DNA of 64,000 nucleotides from Phanerodontia chrysosporium. Lineage: Eukaryota; Basidiomycota; Agaricomycetes; Polyporales; Phanerochaetaceae. This document shows positions 11,801 through 22,063 of the stretch, piece after piece (the first letter of the stretch is position 1; the number at the start of each line of letters is the position of its first letter). The position numbers were made by a program, and so were the translations under genes. The notes beneath the pieces are model-generated. The model ran no database searches, was not told the origin of the DNA, and saw only the letters and a program-made list of their open reading frames with translations. The stretch is taken from contig MJGA01000048.1 of the NCBI GenBank assembly GCA_001910725.1, positions 62,001-126,000 of the forward strand, in the 5' to 3' direction.

Positions 11801-13092
11801 CGTGGAAGTTTTGTGCGCATCGAGTTGTTCATATTCGTTGGAGCTACGCTGATGCTATTCTCAGTGTTGACGTGGGTGTTTGACCAACCCGACGAGGCAG
11901 AGACTGGCGGCCAATATGTTTGTGTTCCTTGTCAATGTGACCATATGCGGTGCAGCTGACTGTATCATGTGCAGTTCCCCCTTGCAATCAACTTCCTCTG
12001 TGAGTACCCTTCTTACACTTGCAGTATAGAGATGATAACGCGCCGTAGTCGTGGGCATGTACATCGAGCAATTTTGTCTTGCCGTGCTGTTCTTCCTCAA
12101 GATCGCGGACGGCATCGCGTTCCTCGTCGAAGGCATTCTCATGCTCTTCCTCATGGCCCTGACGCTTTCCGCGCAGCTGCTGTATCAAGGCAGTTTCGAC
12201 CGTATGCACAACTCTATTGCTACTCTTTGCCAGAGCTGACGAGCCGGACACTCCAGCGATCACGCAGTACCTCCCCATGTCACTCGCCACCGAACAGCTG
12301 CAGAAGCGCTGGGAGGCGCGCCGCGCGCACAAGCACAGCGGGAGCCAGGACTCGGAGATGAATCTATTCAGCAAGGGCGGTACGTCGTCCCCTGCACTCT
12401 CCCTCTCCCGTTTCCGGCAGCTGAAGACGTGCGGACGCGCAGGCCTGAAGATGGTCGTGAACCGGCACCTCGTGAACCCGGTCGAGAAGCTCGCGAAGCA
12501 GGTCGAGGCGAAGGCCGCGGACATCGCGTCCGACGCGGGGCACGGCAGCACCGTCGAGGACGACGTCACGCTCGCGTCGACGTCCGCACACGACGCCGCC
12601 GCGCCGCCCCACACCGCGCACGCGCACCACGCGCACCACCAGCACCAGCACCAGCACACCGCACACCACCACAGCCCGCACTCGCACCACGCACACCACG
12701 GGCACGCGCATGCCGCACACCACCGGCGCACCAAGTCGGCGCGGCGCTCGGGCGACTCGGGGCACAGCAAGGCGTCGCGGCGGCTCCCGCAGTTCGCGCC
12801 CGCTGCGCCGAAGCGCACCGCCTCGACGCGCGAGGGCGGGAGCGGCGGCGGGGGCACCGGCGAGGACGAGGACTTTGACGCACACGGGTTCGACCACCCG
12901 TCGACGTACGCGGAGCAGCCGTGGATCTGGGTGCCGCGGGACGCGCTCGGGCTGAGCGCGCGTTTCGTGCGCGAGTTCCGTGAGCTCGGCGTCGAGGCGA
13001 GCGACGAGGGCGCGGTCATGGACGAGCGCGGGAACGTCGAGGTGAACCGGAGTCCGCCGGATGAGGATTGGAATGGCGGGCACGACGCGTAG
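8871..13092 (+). CDS. CSC1/OSCA-type calcium-permeable channel (RSN1_7TM family)
   Basis: Twenty exons join without a stop into about 1057 residues: 8871-9037, 9097-9172, 9226-9395, 9454-9515, 9571-9785, 9841-10371, 10430-10582, 10634-10699, 10759-10892, 10950-11062, 11113-11194, 11245-11299, 11356-11437, 11493-11623, 11680-11812, 11865-11917, 11975-11999, 12049-12201, 12257-12379, 12443-13092. The family forms dimeric plasma-membrane cation channels opened by osmotic or mechanical stress. Diagnostic features are an N-terminal helix followed by MEKNGMDAYMFLRFLRLL, the cytosolic PHM7-like segment (ARTVLITNVP), the 7-TM core (IIQGLLPPVALVILFAILPW; HGFLIVTLSSGLTSTAAQ; ADFGLVLPRISLLATIALAY; IEQFCLAVLFF), and a C-terminal extension ending near QPWIWVPRDALGLS. 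Intron 10 uses a GC donor (11063 GCGCGT). The cytosolic loop is lengthened by an Ala/Pro/Arg insert, and the tail has a His-rich tract (about 12606-12728). Confidence 0.92.
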
Positions 13093-13393
13093 AAACACCA
13101 TACACACGTATTGTACAGTTTGCAACTAATCATTTGTCGTAATATCAGGATTCCTTCACATACTGGCAGCAGACTTGGACTGTTATCATCGAATCGACAG
13201 GTTTGCTCACAATGACACGACAAAGGCCCAAGTATAATCCAAATGAGTGAGGGTAAAGCACGCAAACGCACAAACATCGCAGACGGTAAGATAAGAGAAT
13301 CACATCCCTCCATTGATAAATGTAAGTTATACGTTCCCGCTCCAGAAGCTGGGCGCAAGCTTTTGTTACACAAACATGAAGAGATGGCGCTGC
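13093..13393. other. convergent 3' region between the CSC1-type gene and SEC61
   Basis: AT-richer 300 bp between two convergent genes. It must hold both polyadenylation regions; no specific signal or gene is resolved. Confidence 0.4.
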
Positions 13394-15151
13394 CTATAGC
13401 AGGTCGCCAAGCGCGGCGAGCTCGGGGCCGCCCGATTCCCTCATGCCAATTTCCCAGTCTACACAGGCCATCAGCGATCAGCGCGACGAGCCAAAAGGAT
13501 AAAACGTACAGCTGTAGATGATGGTAACGGCCATGAGGATACCGGTACCGCTGCCGATCGCACCCATGAGGTCAGCGGCAACTGAGAGGAGACCGAGGAT
13601 GGCGCCACCAAGCGCAGCGGCTGTCGGGACAACGCGCTTGAGCTCTTTGTACATCGAGCCTTCACGGTGACCGGCCATGACCTAAGGCACGTAAATAACA
13701 ACATCACGGCGAAGAGCAGAAGAGGCGTACCATCTGCTGCTCTTTCAGCTGCTTGGCAATATCGCGCGGACCGCTTCCAGACACCTCTATCCAAGTCTTG
13801 GAGAAGATGGCGCAGGCGGAGGTGATGAAAGCGATGTAGATGAGGGTGTGAATTGGGTCGAGAAGAACCTCCTTGATGTTGTGCGGCGGCGACATATAGT
13901 AGGCGATACCAGAGACAGCCTGGAGCTGGGGAGAGTCCTCAAGGGGCTGCAAAAATTCTGAGCAATTGGTCAGATGAGATAACGGTTACACGCACCTCCC
14001 AGACACCCAGCAGCCTGACGAGGAAGTTGTTGGGGAAGCGCGAGGCGAGCATTTGCGAAAGGATGAAGACGTTGGACGTCAGCGCAGACTGCAGCATGAT
14101 GGGCATGTTCGAGGTGTAGAACAGCTTGACGGGGTACGAGCCGCGCTGACCACGGAAGCGGTTGCTCTTGACAGGGATCTCGATGCGGAAGCCCTGGAGG
14201 TAGATGACGACTGCGAACACGATGACGGTCGCAATAAGGTTCATGACGTTCGGGAGGCGGTCGCGCCAGAATGCCTCGCGGAGGGCACGGCCCTTGTCGT
14301 TCCAGGTGAACAGCAGGTGGAAGAGGGAGACGACAGCACCCTCGAACTCGGGGCCGCGGCCGGTGTTGACAGTGGTCGGAGAGAAGGCCTTCCAGACGAT
14401 GGACTCGCAAATGTTGGTAGCGATGAAAAGTGAGATACCGGAGCCAAGACCATAGCCCTTCTGGAGCAGCTCATCGAGAAGGATGACGATGAGCGAGGCG
14501 GAGATGAGCTGGATGACAAGGAGCACGCAGACACCGGCACCGAGGTCGGACGGCTGGCCGTAGAGACCAGTCATGACGTACACCGTAGCCTGACCGAAGG
14601 AGATAACCAAAGCAAAGACTGAAGAGGCAAAATTAGCCAACAAAACCACCGCAAACGACAGCTGGACATAACACGCACGCTTTTGAGCCCCGCTGAACAG
14701 CGCCCGATCCTCCTTGAGCGAAAAGTCGACCTCGATGAGGTTTGCACCAGCCAGCAGTTGCATGATCATTCCAGAGGTGACGATGGGTGTGATACCAAGT
14801 TCCATGAGCGTGCCGCGGTTCGACGCAAGGATGACACGCATCCAGTAGAGCGGGTCAGACGAGTCGGACGACATGATGCCGTAGAGCGGGACTTGGGAGC
14901 AGACCAAGAAGATGAGCAGCGTCACGGCCGTCCATAGCACCTTCTGGTTGAAGGGGACCTGTGTGCACGGCGGCGGGTGAGTGTCGCGCGCAGGAGCACG
15001 TAGCGGGGCGCGCATACCTTGCGGTCTGGCGACGAGACCTCCGGGAGGAATGGCAGGAACGGACGGACGAGATTCAGGAACCGGACTGCGGAGAACGTTC
15101 AGCATGTGCTCGGCAACGTTTGGAACGACGAGGAGACGTACATCCGCTCAT
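13394..15151 (-). CDS. SEC61: Sec61 alpha, protein-conducting channel subunit
   Basis: Seven exons on the minus strand (15151-15142, 15085-15018, 14958-14679, 14618-13996, 13946-13731, 13681-13510, 13458-13394) give 477 residues, the usual length of eukaryotic Sec61 alpha. The first exon is only ten bases (ATGAGCGGAT) and splices to give [20 protein letters not shown]. Landmarks of the SecY/Sec61 family follow: [39 protein letters not shown] (plug region), [37 protein letters not shown], the cytosolic loop [20 protein letters not shown], and the C-terminal [20 protein letters not shown]. It sits in the ER membrane as the pore for co- and post-translational translocation with the Sec61 beta and gamma subunits. 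The gene converges with the CSC1-type gene and diverges from the F-box gene at 15579. Confidence 0.95.
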
Positions 15152-15578
15152 GTTGGCGGCGGGGACCGTGGACGGGAGAGAGGACGTGGATGAGGACAAC
15201 CTCGGACACGTCGCCAATTTCAGTGAGGTGGCACGCCAAACACCCGTAAACATTGTCATCGTGTCCGACATAGATTAGATTAGATCCAAACCTTCCACCT
15301 CAGATACCTTCCTTCAGAATGGTCGTCGACCAACGTTGTTTGGCTTTGCTGAAGATCTCTTACGACTCTAGATAGGTGGCGAATGATCTCAAAGATTGAA
15401 TCAAACCACACGCCCAAAACTTGTTTCTCAATTGTTCATCAAGTGCGTGGGCTGTGTTCGCGGAGAGCAACAGGCACAAGCACAGGATATATATCCAAGG
15501 CAAACACTGGCCCTCGAACCTCTTCATTGACATCGACCCCTTTCCCTCCTTGATCCCTGACAACCTATCTGCCACACC
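15152..15578. promoter_or_regulatory. divergent promoter region, SEC61 (minus) and F-box gene (plus)
   Basis: A 427-bp intergenic region between two divergent start codons. A TATATA core at 15488-15493 lies about 86 bp before the F-box ATG at 15579 and is the likely plus-strand TATA element. No equally clear element was found on the SEC61 side. Confidence 0.5.
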
Positions 15579-17295
15579 ATGGGCTGGGACGAGGTCTGCA
15601 TTCTTTGTGGCATCAGGCAGTACGGAGGCCCGACGTGCCTTGGTGCACCTTCAGAAGACACGCCAGCACAAATCGCCCAAGAGGTTCACGACGCTGGCTT
15701 CGTCGACCTCTCCACAGACGAAATCAGCTCCATGCTTGTCAAGATATTCTCCGAGGAGCAGCTAGACCCCGCCTTCGTGCAGGCCGTGCACCCGGGGTAC
15801 GACAAGGACTGCATCGCAATCGGGTACTTCGACAGGTCCGGTGCGTACACGCCATGCACGCACCACGGACGCCCGCTGCACCCCACGGGGGACAACGTCG
15901 AGGTCCGGCGGGTCGTCGACATCTCGAGCGGGATGCACTTCACAAAGATCGTCGAGCTGCACCGCGGCGAGCGCGTCGAGCGTGCGGGCGACACGAACTG
16001 CGACACGTACTGGCGCGGCGGGACCGGCACGTGCAACATCTGGGTGCACGTCGCGTGCTGGGCGCACCTCCAGCACTGGCTCGCGTGCGCGCTGCCCCCG
16101 CGCGCAGGCACGGACGGCCGCCCGCTCGCGCTCGCAGGCGAGCTGTACGAGCTCACCGCGTCCCGCGCCGAGCGCCAGGTCGACGCGCGCGGGGACCTGC
16201 CGTGCGTCGCCTACGGCGGCACGCTCGACGCGTTTGCGGGCACGCAGTACCAGGACTACGCCCTCGGCCCGCGCAAGGGCACGAAGCACCTTGTGCGTGC
16301 GCTCAGGCAGGGGCTGCGCGGCGCGGAGCTCATCCCTGCCCTCCTGAAGGACTCGCGCTTCTGGATGTTCACCCGGCCTGACATGTGCGTGGCCCGCTTG
16401 CGCACGCGCTCTTCACCACTGACGCGCCTACAGCTGGCCGCGGGCGCCGCACCCAGGCCCGTACGACCCGAACCCCGTCTCCGCCGCGGCGGACCCCGCG
16501 CCGCAGCCGCGCGCGGGCATCTGCAGGCTGCCGAACGAGCTCCTGCCCGAGCTGCTGCAGCACGTCCGGCTCGCCGACGTCTTTGCGCTTGCGCTGACGT
16601 GCCGGGAGCTGCACCTGCGCGTGCTCGACCGCAGCGTGCTCGTGCACACGCTGCACCGCGCCGCGGCGGACGCCGCGAGCGCGCTGCGCTGGGTGCTGCC
16701 CGTGCCGCGCCTGCGCGAGGAGTGGCTTGGCGCGTGCTCGGCGATGGGGACGTGGATGCCGCCGCCCCCGCCGCGCGCGCCGACGTTCGCGGAGATGGAG
16801 TTCGCGGAGGACGAGGAGGATGACGGGGAGTTTGTCCCCTCGGCGGGCGATAGCGACGGGGAGGATACCTCAGACGAAGCTGAAGACGAGAACGCAATGG
16901 GCGACGATGAGCCCACAGGTCCGGCCGACGACGAAGCAATCGACGAAGAGACACCCGAAGAGGCCATGACCGACGAAGACGAGGGCGTCGCCACAGGGCA
17001 CATCTCTGACGTCCCCATCCCCCTCCCGCCAGACCCAGCAACACTTCCACTCCCCGCGCTCCCGCTGTTCGACCCCGCCTTCCCGGTGCTGACGTACCTG
17101 CAGGCGTTCCGCGACTCGGACTCGATGCGCGCGCGCGAGCGCCGCTGGGACCTCATCAAGCAGTGGGACGTGCTGTTCACGCACTACCGGCGCGACGGCT
17201 GGGAACGCGATGAATTTGCGCCGCCGGGCACGGCGTGGGCGTTGGATGACAGGGGGGAGCTGAGGTGCCAGTGTCGGCCACAAGAAGCTTCGTAG
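15579..17295 (+). CDS. F-box domain protein with acidic region
   Basis: Two exons (15579-16384, 16434-17295) with a 49-bp GTGCGT...CAG intron give 555 residues. The N-terminal 270 residues hold paired cysteines (EVCILCGI, THHGRP, DTNCDTYW, TGTCNIWVHVACW) that could bind metal, but no named zinc-finger class fits. After the intron comes the F-box, CRLPNELLPELLQHVRLADV followed by FALALTCRELH, the Skp1-binding signature. A long acidic low-complexity stretch follows (16800-16990 by DNA), then a basic, aromatic C-terminus. The start is the first ATG after the TATATA element and directly precedes the cysteine region. It is probably an SCF substrate receptor; target unknown. Confidence 0.75.
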
Positions 17296-17521
17296 AAGAT
17301 GCTCGCTTCGCAAAATGCACACAATGGTTTCCTTCTGTTCGGTCAGTATAATAGTATATCAGGAAAAAGTCGATATTATTTTCCATGTCTGGATCGTACA
17401 AATGCCGACGACAGCAGGGATCGGTGGTGCTCGACTGCCGCAGCTCATTCGATAGACTATCGCGAATCCTATATGCATGACAGGTAAGCTCACAGAAAAG
17501 ACAAAGGAAAGCCATGTTCAC
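17296..17521. other. convergent intergenic region
   Basis: Short AT-richer spacer between the convergent F-box gene and the small minus-strand membrane-protein gene. Nothing further seen. Confidence 0.4.
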
Positions 17522-17908
17522 CTATGCGTCTGCCGGCACTTCGTAAATCATCTCACGGAAATGGGACCCCTTTGTCTTATCCTCGTTCGCCTCCTGCGCA
17601 CGACGCCGGCCCATGCTCGACGGGAGTGTTGTGCACGTTGGGGTGCATACGTATACGCTCGTCCAGAAGCGCCAGTTACGGGGCAGCGGCTGGCCGCAGT
17701 AGGCACAATGGCCCGGCTGCACTCCTGGCGTTGCCATCAACACCAGCTGCGGTGTATGGACAGCGGGAGACGCACCTCTGGCCTCGAGCGCCTCCCTGTC
17801 GAGCCGGTTCAGCTTCCGTTGGAAGTCGAACATGAGCCCGCCGAGGAAGAGCATCAGCGCGAGCAGGAGGAGGCCCAGGATGATGGACGCATTGGTGCCC
17901 GCGGACAT
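17522..17908 (-). CDS. small single-pass membrane protein with CxxC motif
   Basis: A 128-residue uninterrupted frame from ATG 17908. Residues about 8-29 form one strong hydrophobic helix (ASIILGLLLLALMLFLGGLM) with a basic, heptad-like stretch behind it (FDFQRKLNRLDREALEARG). The second half has GHCAYCGQPLPRNWRFW followed by VCTPTCTT, four to five cysteines that could bind zinc. The compact fold order (membrane anchor, short coiled coil, cysteine motif) looks genuine, but I do not recognise the family. The frame continues upstream of the ATG without helpful content; 17908 is chosen because the membrane segment then starts at the N-terminus. Confidence 0.55.
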   Translation of the reverse strand: MSAGTNASIILGLLLLALMLFLGGLMFDFQRKLNRLDREALEARGASPAVHTPQLVLMATPGVQPGHCAYCGQPLPRNWRFWTSVYVCTPTCTTLPSSMGRRRAQEANEDKTKGSHFREMIYEVPADA

Positions 17909-18091
17909 CTTCCGTCGCACGAGCAGCTGAGGAGAGCTTTGAGCGGTGTGGGCAGGCAGAAACGGGGCCGTGGGCGACGAAGCGTGTGGGTACCAACAGG
18001 TGCAGGAGGGTGTGGTCGAGAGCAAGCGACGTCGCAGGCAGCTCAGAGATAACCAAGCAGTCACGGGCCCGTCATGTCCACTTGCGGGCAA

Positions 18092-18561
18092 TCAGACAGG
18101 CCAGCCACAATGCATGGAGATAAGAGGCGGGGGTGGGAGTATGCGAGAGATAAGGTGGCGTCTGAAAGGGGTACCACAGTCCGCCAGTCTCTTTCCCATC
18201 TCTTCGCCGCGCTGGTCCTGTGAAGCTCAGAAGAGTAAGAATTAGAATCCCTGAAACAAGTGACCACGACGTACGTCCTTGGTGGGCCACTTCGGCGGGT
18301 TGGCCTTCAGCCACTGAACGGAAGCGTTGCCGCCAGTAGACGCATACGCGGGCGTACGCACGATGGCCATACTTCCTGCAGTTCGGGCAGAAGTCATGCT
18401 CTGGAGGGCACTCGATCTCGGCGCACTTGCGCGCCACCCGCTCGGCAGCGCAGCAGACGCTGAGTCGGCTGTGTAGACTGAGGACGTGGGGGCCGCCGCA
18501 GCAAGGGGACGGACACCGGAGGGCGAGCAGCAAAGCGGAGGGATACGGAAGCACGTGCCAT
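18092..18561 (-). CDS. possible small basic protein (mitochondrial-like N-terminus)
   Basis: A three-exon model on the minus strand (18561-18517, 18400-18275, 18217-18092) joins in phase to 98 residues starting MARASVSLRFAARPP, an Arg/Ser-rich, acid-free start like a mitochondrial presequence. It continues with STGGNASVQWLKANPPKWPT. The GTGTCC...CAG and GTACGT...CAG introns are acceptable but the first is not a strong match. A competing frame in the same DNA reads ECPPEHDFCPNCRKYGH, a cysteine/histidine pattern that could be a zinc motif, so the correct reading is unresolved. No family recognised. Confidence 0.3.
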
Positions 18562-18953
18562 GGGGTCCGATGCAGATGACGTCGGCGCGTGGGGTGGTGA
18601 TAGGGCGTGGGTCGGGGTTGGGACACGCACGACATGAGGACCCCCGATAATCAGCGTAGAGGACAGACTCGTGAAGCGCCGCCTTGGGCGGCAGCAACCT
18701 TGCTTGTCTGGGAAAAGAATGTGCAGCCACAGAGGACAGCGCAAGCTGTAGTTTGATGCCTACCCTACACACTGGTGGAATTAACACAGAACTTAGGCCT
18801 TGGGCAGGCCGCCTCTGAATACAACCAGAGACTGATGGGGTTCTGCTCTTATAGCTACAGGACACAGACAGCTAGGTTCCGAACTGACATGATGGAACTA
18901 GCTACCACGTCTTTTTCCATCATCATGTTGTGGCTTGAACATGTGCCGTGTTT
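18562..18953. other. intergenic, contains a partial copy of the foldback terminus
   Basis: No gene seen. At about 18794-18815 the string AGGCCTTGGGCAGGCCGCCT repeats the terminal sequence of the foldback element that begins at 18954, so this stretch may hold a remnant of an older copy. Confidence 0.45.
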
Positions 18954-19644
18954 GAGGCTTGGGCAGGCCGCCTCGCGCAGCCCCAGGCCAGCTTGTTGGT
19001 ATCTACTGTTCGGAATTCTTGCTCGGAGTTTCCCCCACCCTCCTGCTCTAGGCTGCACTCAGTCCTGACGAAGATCACCCCGCATGACCACGCACTTGTA
19101 GGTTATGAGACTTGGAGGGAGTGCGTGGTCATAGGGGGTGGTCTTCATCAGGACTGAGTGCAGCCTAGAGCAGGAGGGTGGGGGGAAACTAGTGTTGCCG
19201 GGGTTCGGTTTAGTTCGGTTCATTGAACCCGAAGGCTGAACTCGAACCTGAACCTGTGTATGAGGCCCGAACCCGAACCTGAACCTGAACTGGACCCTTG
19301 CCGAACAGGTTCAAGGGTCCGGTCCGGGTTCTCGAGCAGGTTCGAACCTAGAACCACATCTATTAGTGTAAATATTGTGTTATATATGCTAGATACCTTT
19401 GTGCGACACCCTGAGATTGCGAGGACAGCTCGAACGGTGCGGCAGAGTGAGCACGAAAGGCACAGCGCCAGTACCAGCGTGGCAGGACCCCAGATACTGC
19501 CGGGACCCAGTGGACTCTTGAGGTTCGAACCGAGGTTCAGAACCTGAACCCGGCAACACTAGGGGAAACTCCGAGAAAGAATTCCGAACAGTAGATACCA
19601 ACAAGCTGGCCTGGGGCTGCGCGAGGCGGCCTGCCCAAGGCCTC
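18954..19644. mobile_element. foldback-type MITE with near-palindromic arms
   Basis: The left arm 18954-19095 (142 bp) and the right arm 19121-19189 plus 19570-19644 are inverted copies with about 90 percent identity around a 25-bp loop. Examples are GAGGCTTGGGCAGGCCGCCT at the left end and AGGCGGCCTGCCCAAGGCCT at the right, and GTGCGTGGTCAT against ATGACCACGCAC at the loop. No coding capacity is present and no convincing target-site duplication was found. The right arm is interrupted by the hAT-like MITE at 19190-19561; removing that insert restores the palindrome. Confidence 0.75.
19190..19561. mobile_element. hAT-like non-autonomous MITE, nested in the foldback element
   Basis: A 372-bp element with perfect 13-bp terminal inverted repeats, TAGTGTTGCCGGG at the left and CCCGGCAACACTA at the right. 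It is flanked by an 8-bp target-site duplication GGGGAAAC (19182-19189 and 19562-19569). Eight-base duplications and TAGTGTTGC-like ends are the hAT superfamily pattern. The interior is made of GAACC/GGTTC-rich subrepeats and has no open frame. The left arm of the host foldback at 19023-19051 supplies the uninterrupted version of the target. Confidence 0.85.
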
Positions 19645-19844
19645 AAGGCCTCGAACACTCATTAACCCTGCAGCTTTTTTGAAAGTCCCATAACTGCAGC
19701 AACAGTACATAAGACTTTGCTGACTCCTAAGTGCGGCTCTACCCAGGCCCTCCTATCATTCACCTGGTTACAACTGGACACACTGGTGTGTCTGCCCACG
19801 ACGCTGCAACCAGGACAACATCACTGCCCTCAATCGACTTAGCC
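19645..19844. other. short upstream region of the 19845 gene
   Basis: About 200 bp between the foldback element and the next gene. No clear TATA box or other element. Confidence 0.35.
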
Positions 19845-20651
19845 ATGCCTCAGGCCATCCCCACCCAACCTCGCCAGTACGCGACACTCACTGAGCAAGG
19901 TCTAGAAGAGCTCATGCAAGAGCCCTACCGGCACCCACGCCTAGCCGTCCTACGTGCCTCGCAAGTGGGTCACTATGTCTTCGCATGTGGAGGAATCCCG
20001 GGTGCCAACATGGCCGACGCGTTCGAGGGCGACCTCACGTCGCTCGACGGCCCCGAGGATGCGCTGCTCCCGGCAGACACCCGCAAGGTGACGATCCGCA
20101 TCCACGTACGCCTCCGTAGCCCCCATACGATCGCCTGCAGAGCATTGACATGAGGACGCAGGTGGTCGGTCACCCACTGGTACGCCGTACCAAGAACGTG
20201 CAGAGGACGCGCCGCGGCGTGCGGCTCCCGGTGTCGCGTCGCCGCGTCGTCGAGTGTGTCGCGGAGGCCGCAATGCTATACATTCGCCAGGTGAGTCGCC
20301 GTGTCGTCCAGTGGCTGCCGCGCCGGAATAGGCTGAACCGTGCGCACTGCAGGAAAGCCAGGGCGCCGACGGCGCAGCGCCGGGCTTTGGCCCAGGAGGC
20401 ATCGAGCTGCGCGACCTGTACCTCATGGAGCTTTACTGCTACGGACGTACCCTGGTACCCGTGTTCGGCTACATGCCGCCGAATGTCCAAGAGGACATCC
20501 CTCCTAGTGTCCCGAACGCCCTTCCAGCGGAGGTGCGTGCCCTAGTTTGATGTGTCCGAGCGGGTACTGATCTCTCTATGGGCAGGACGAGACTCAGCAC
20601 CTCGCAATGACGATGTGGGACTTGCTCCTTGATGACACGCAGTTTGCGTGA
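19845..20651 (+). CDS. conserved-looking hypothetical protein, 212 residues
   Basis: Four phase-0 exons (19845-20087, 20141-20290, 20353-20532, 20586-20651) splice to 212 residues. The first intron has two in-frame donor choices; GTGACG at 20088 gives a normal 53-bp intron, while GTACGC would leave only 35 bp. The protein has a basic centre (RTKNVQRTRRGVRLPVSRRR), a helix-like AECAEAAMLYIRQ-type segment, then IELRDLYLMELYCYGRTLVP and VFGYMPPNVQEDIPPSVP, ending MTMWDLLLDDTQFA. It has no signal peptide, membrane segment or named motif. I do not recognise the family. Regular codon use and clean splicing argue that it is a real gene. Confidence 0.65.
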
Positions 20652-21504
20652 AGAGTTCGTCCCATATGACCGCCCAATCGGTCCCTTCAAAGGTCTCTCG
20701 ACGTGACAGCCTCAGCATAGATAGATTCCTCAATTGACAGAATAACAGAGCTGCAGAACCCCTACTCAGTAAACTCCACGTTCTAGTGTCTGCTGTGATA
20801 CGTACTGGTTATCTTGGATAGTATAGTTGACAACACGTCTCGAGTTCTATCCATCTATTATCATCCCCATAGCACTTGAGAGGCGTGAAGAGCTACTCAC
20901 CGATGGTGACAACGACAGGATGTCCGCCAGAATGCAGCGATCGCACCCGATTATCTACGATCATCCCCAGGAGGTCTGTACGGCCATTTCGGGAAGATAG
21001 CAGCTACAGGGCGTGCCGCGGATAAGAGAGAGCGCACCATCTATGTGAGATCGCGTCGAGGACGGTCGAGCCGACTCGCCAGATGGCGAGGGTAAGGATG
21101 ACGAAGACGGAATCTAGGCGTGAGCACTGAGGCTCTCGCGCGTTGGAAGTTTGCCTCGTGAGCCCTGCGCTTCGGACAGAGAGGGGGTCGGCGGTGTCAT
21201 TTGCGGCCAACACTGGCACCTCTGGGGAGTCGGTGCCCTGACTTGGCGAGCAATGCGCTGTTCTAGCGCAACGCAGAGAGGTGAGGCACCCCGAGAAGCT
21301 TTCGCGACGTGCGTGCTGGGCGACCTGTGTCTCGAGAAGGAATAAGCATGGCGAGGCGGGGTGTTGGAAATTACGCGGAGGTGAGCCATGTAGGCGCGAC
21401 CTCCCCGCGACAGCCTGCGCAGGCCCACGCCACGTGGTCCAGTCTCAAGCGCGTTCTGTCTGGCGAGCGCCTGCGGCTCCTTTGCAATAGTCTCTCGCGG
21501 TACC
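20652..21504. other. intergenic, where the 5' part of the MFS gene should be
   Basis: A complete DAL5-type transporter gene would need about 1.2 kb more coding DNA upstream of 21505, but no transporter sequence is visible here. A minus-strand frame at 21004-21219 contains one hydrophobic stretch (SVFVILTLAIWRVGSTVLDA) of unknown meaning. The sequence looks rearranged. Confidence 0.4.
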
Positions 21505-22063
21505 TACTTTCTGATCGGCGTCAAGTACTTTGGCACGTTCTTCTGCGTGTCGGGGTCGTACGCGGCGTTCCCCGGTGTCGTCGCCTGGTGCGTCCCATGC
21601 AGCCGGTCTGGACGGGTGTGTCGCTGACGCCGCGTGGCACAGGCTCGGGAACAACCTGGCAGGTCAGTATAAGCGCGGTGTAGGCATGGCGCTGCACATC
21701 GGCATTGGGAACTTTGCGGGAGGTACGAGCTCTATCGACTCGGTGCGACCCTGGCTGAACACGACGCAGCTATCGCGTCGAACATCTACCGCTCGCAAAA
21801 CGCGCCACGATATATACTCGGCCGTACGGTTGCTATTGTCTCTCCGCGCGTGCTGGCTTGCTCACACTCGCACAGACGGCCTCGAGCTCATGTTCGTCGG
21901 GATCGGCTTCGTCTCGCTCCCGCTCGTCTGCTACTTGTACACGCGCATCAACGCGCAGCGCGGCAAGCTCGTGCAGGAGATGGAGGAGAAGGGCATCCGG
22001 CTCACGCCCGAGGAGATACGGGAGCTCGGAGACCGCGCTCCCGACTTCCGCTACACGCTGTAG
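21505..22063 (+). pseudogene. 5'-truncated MFS transporter, DAL5/ACS type
   Basis: Four cleanly spliced exons (to 21587, 21643-21722, 21770-21823, 21876-22063) encode the C-terminal third of an anion:cation symporter family (allantoate/nicotinate permease-like) MFS protein. Diagnostic segments are VKYFGTFFCVSGSYAAFPGV, AWLGNNLAGQYKRGVGMALH, IGIGNFAGAIASNIYRSQNA, PRYILGH, and the family's typical cytoplasmic end GDRAPDFRYTL. The first eight or so membrane helices are missing, so the gene cannot make a working transporter from this window. It sits directly left of the 12-kb array. Its last exon is related to the MFS fragment inside gene A of every unit, and similarity continues about 15 bases past the stop codon. 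Confidence 0.8.

Noticed and set aside
12380..12420. 41-bp intron GTACGT...CAG in the last part of the CSC1-type gene
   Set aside because: It would shift the frame. The acceptor 22 bases further on (12442) gives a 63-bp intron that preserves the conserved C-terminal extension.
19320..19355. tRNA B-box-like GGTTCGAACC in the hAT-like MITE
   Set aside because: It belongs to the GAACC/GGTTC subrepeats of the element. No A-box or cloverleaf is present.
20652..21440. 5' exons of the MFS transporter
   Set aside because: I read all frames for the conserved N-terminal MFS motifs and membrane helices and found none in the right order or strand.
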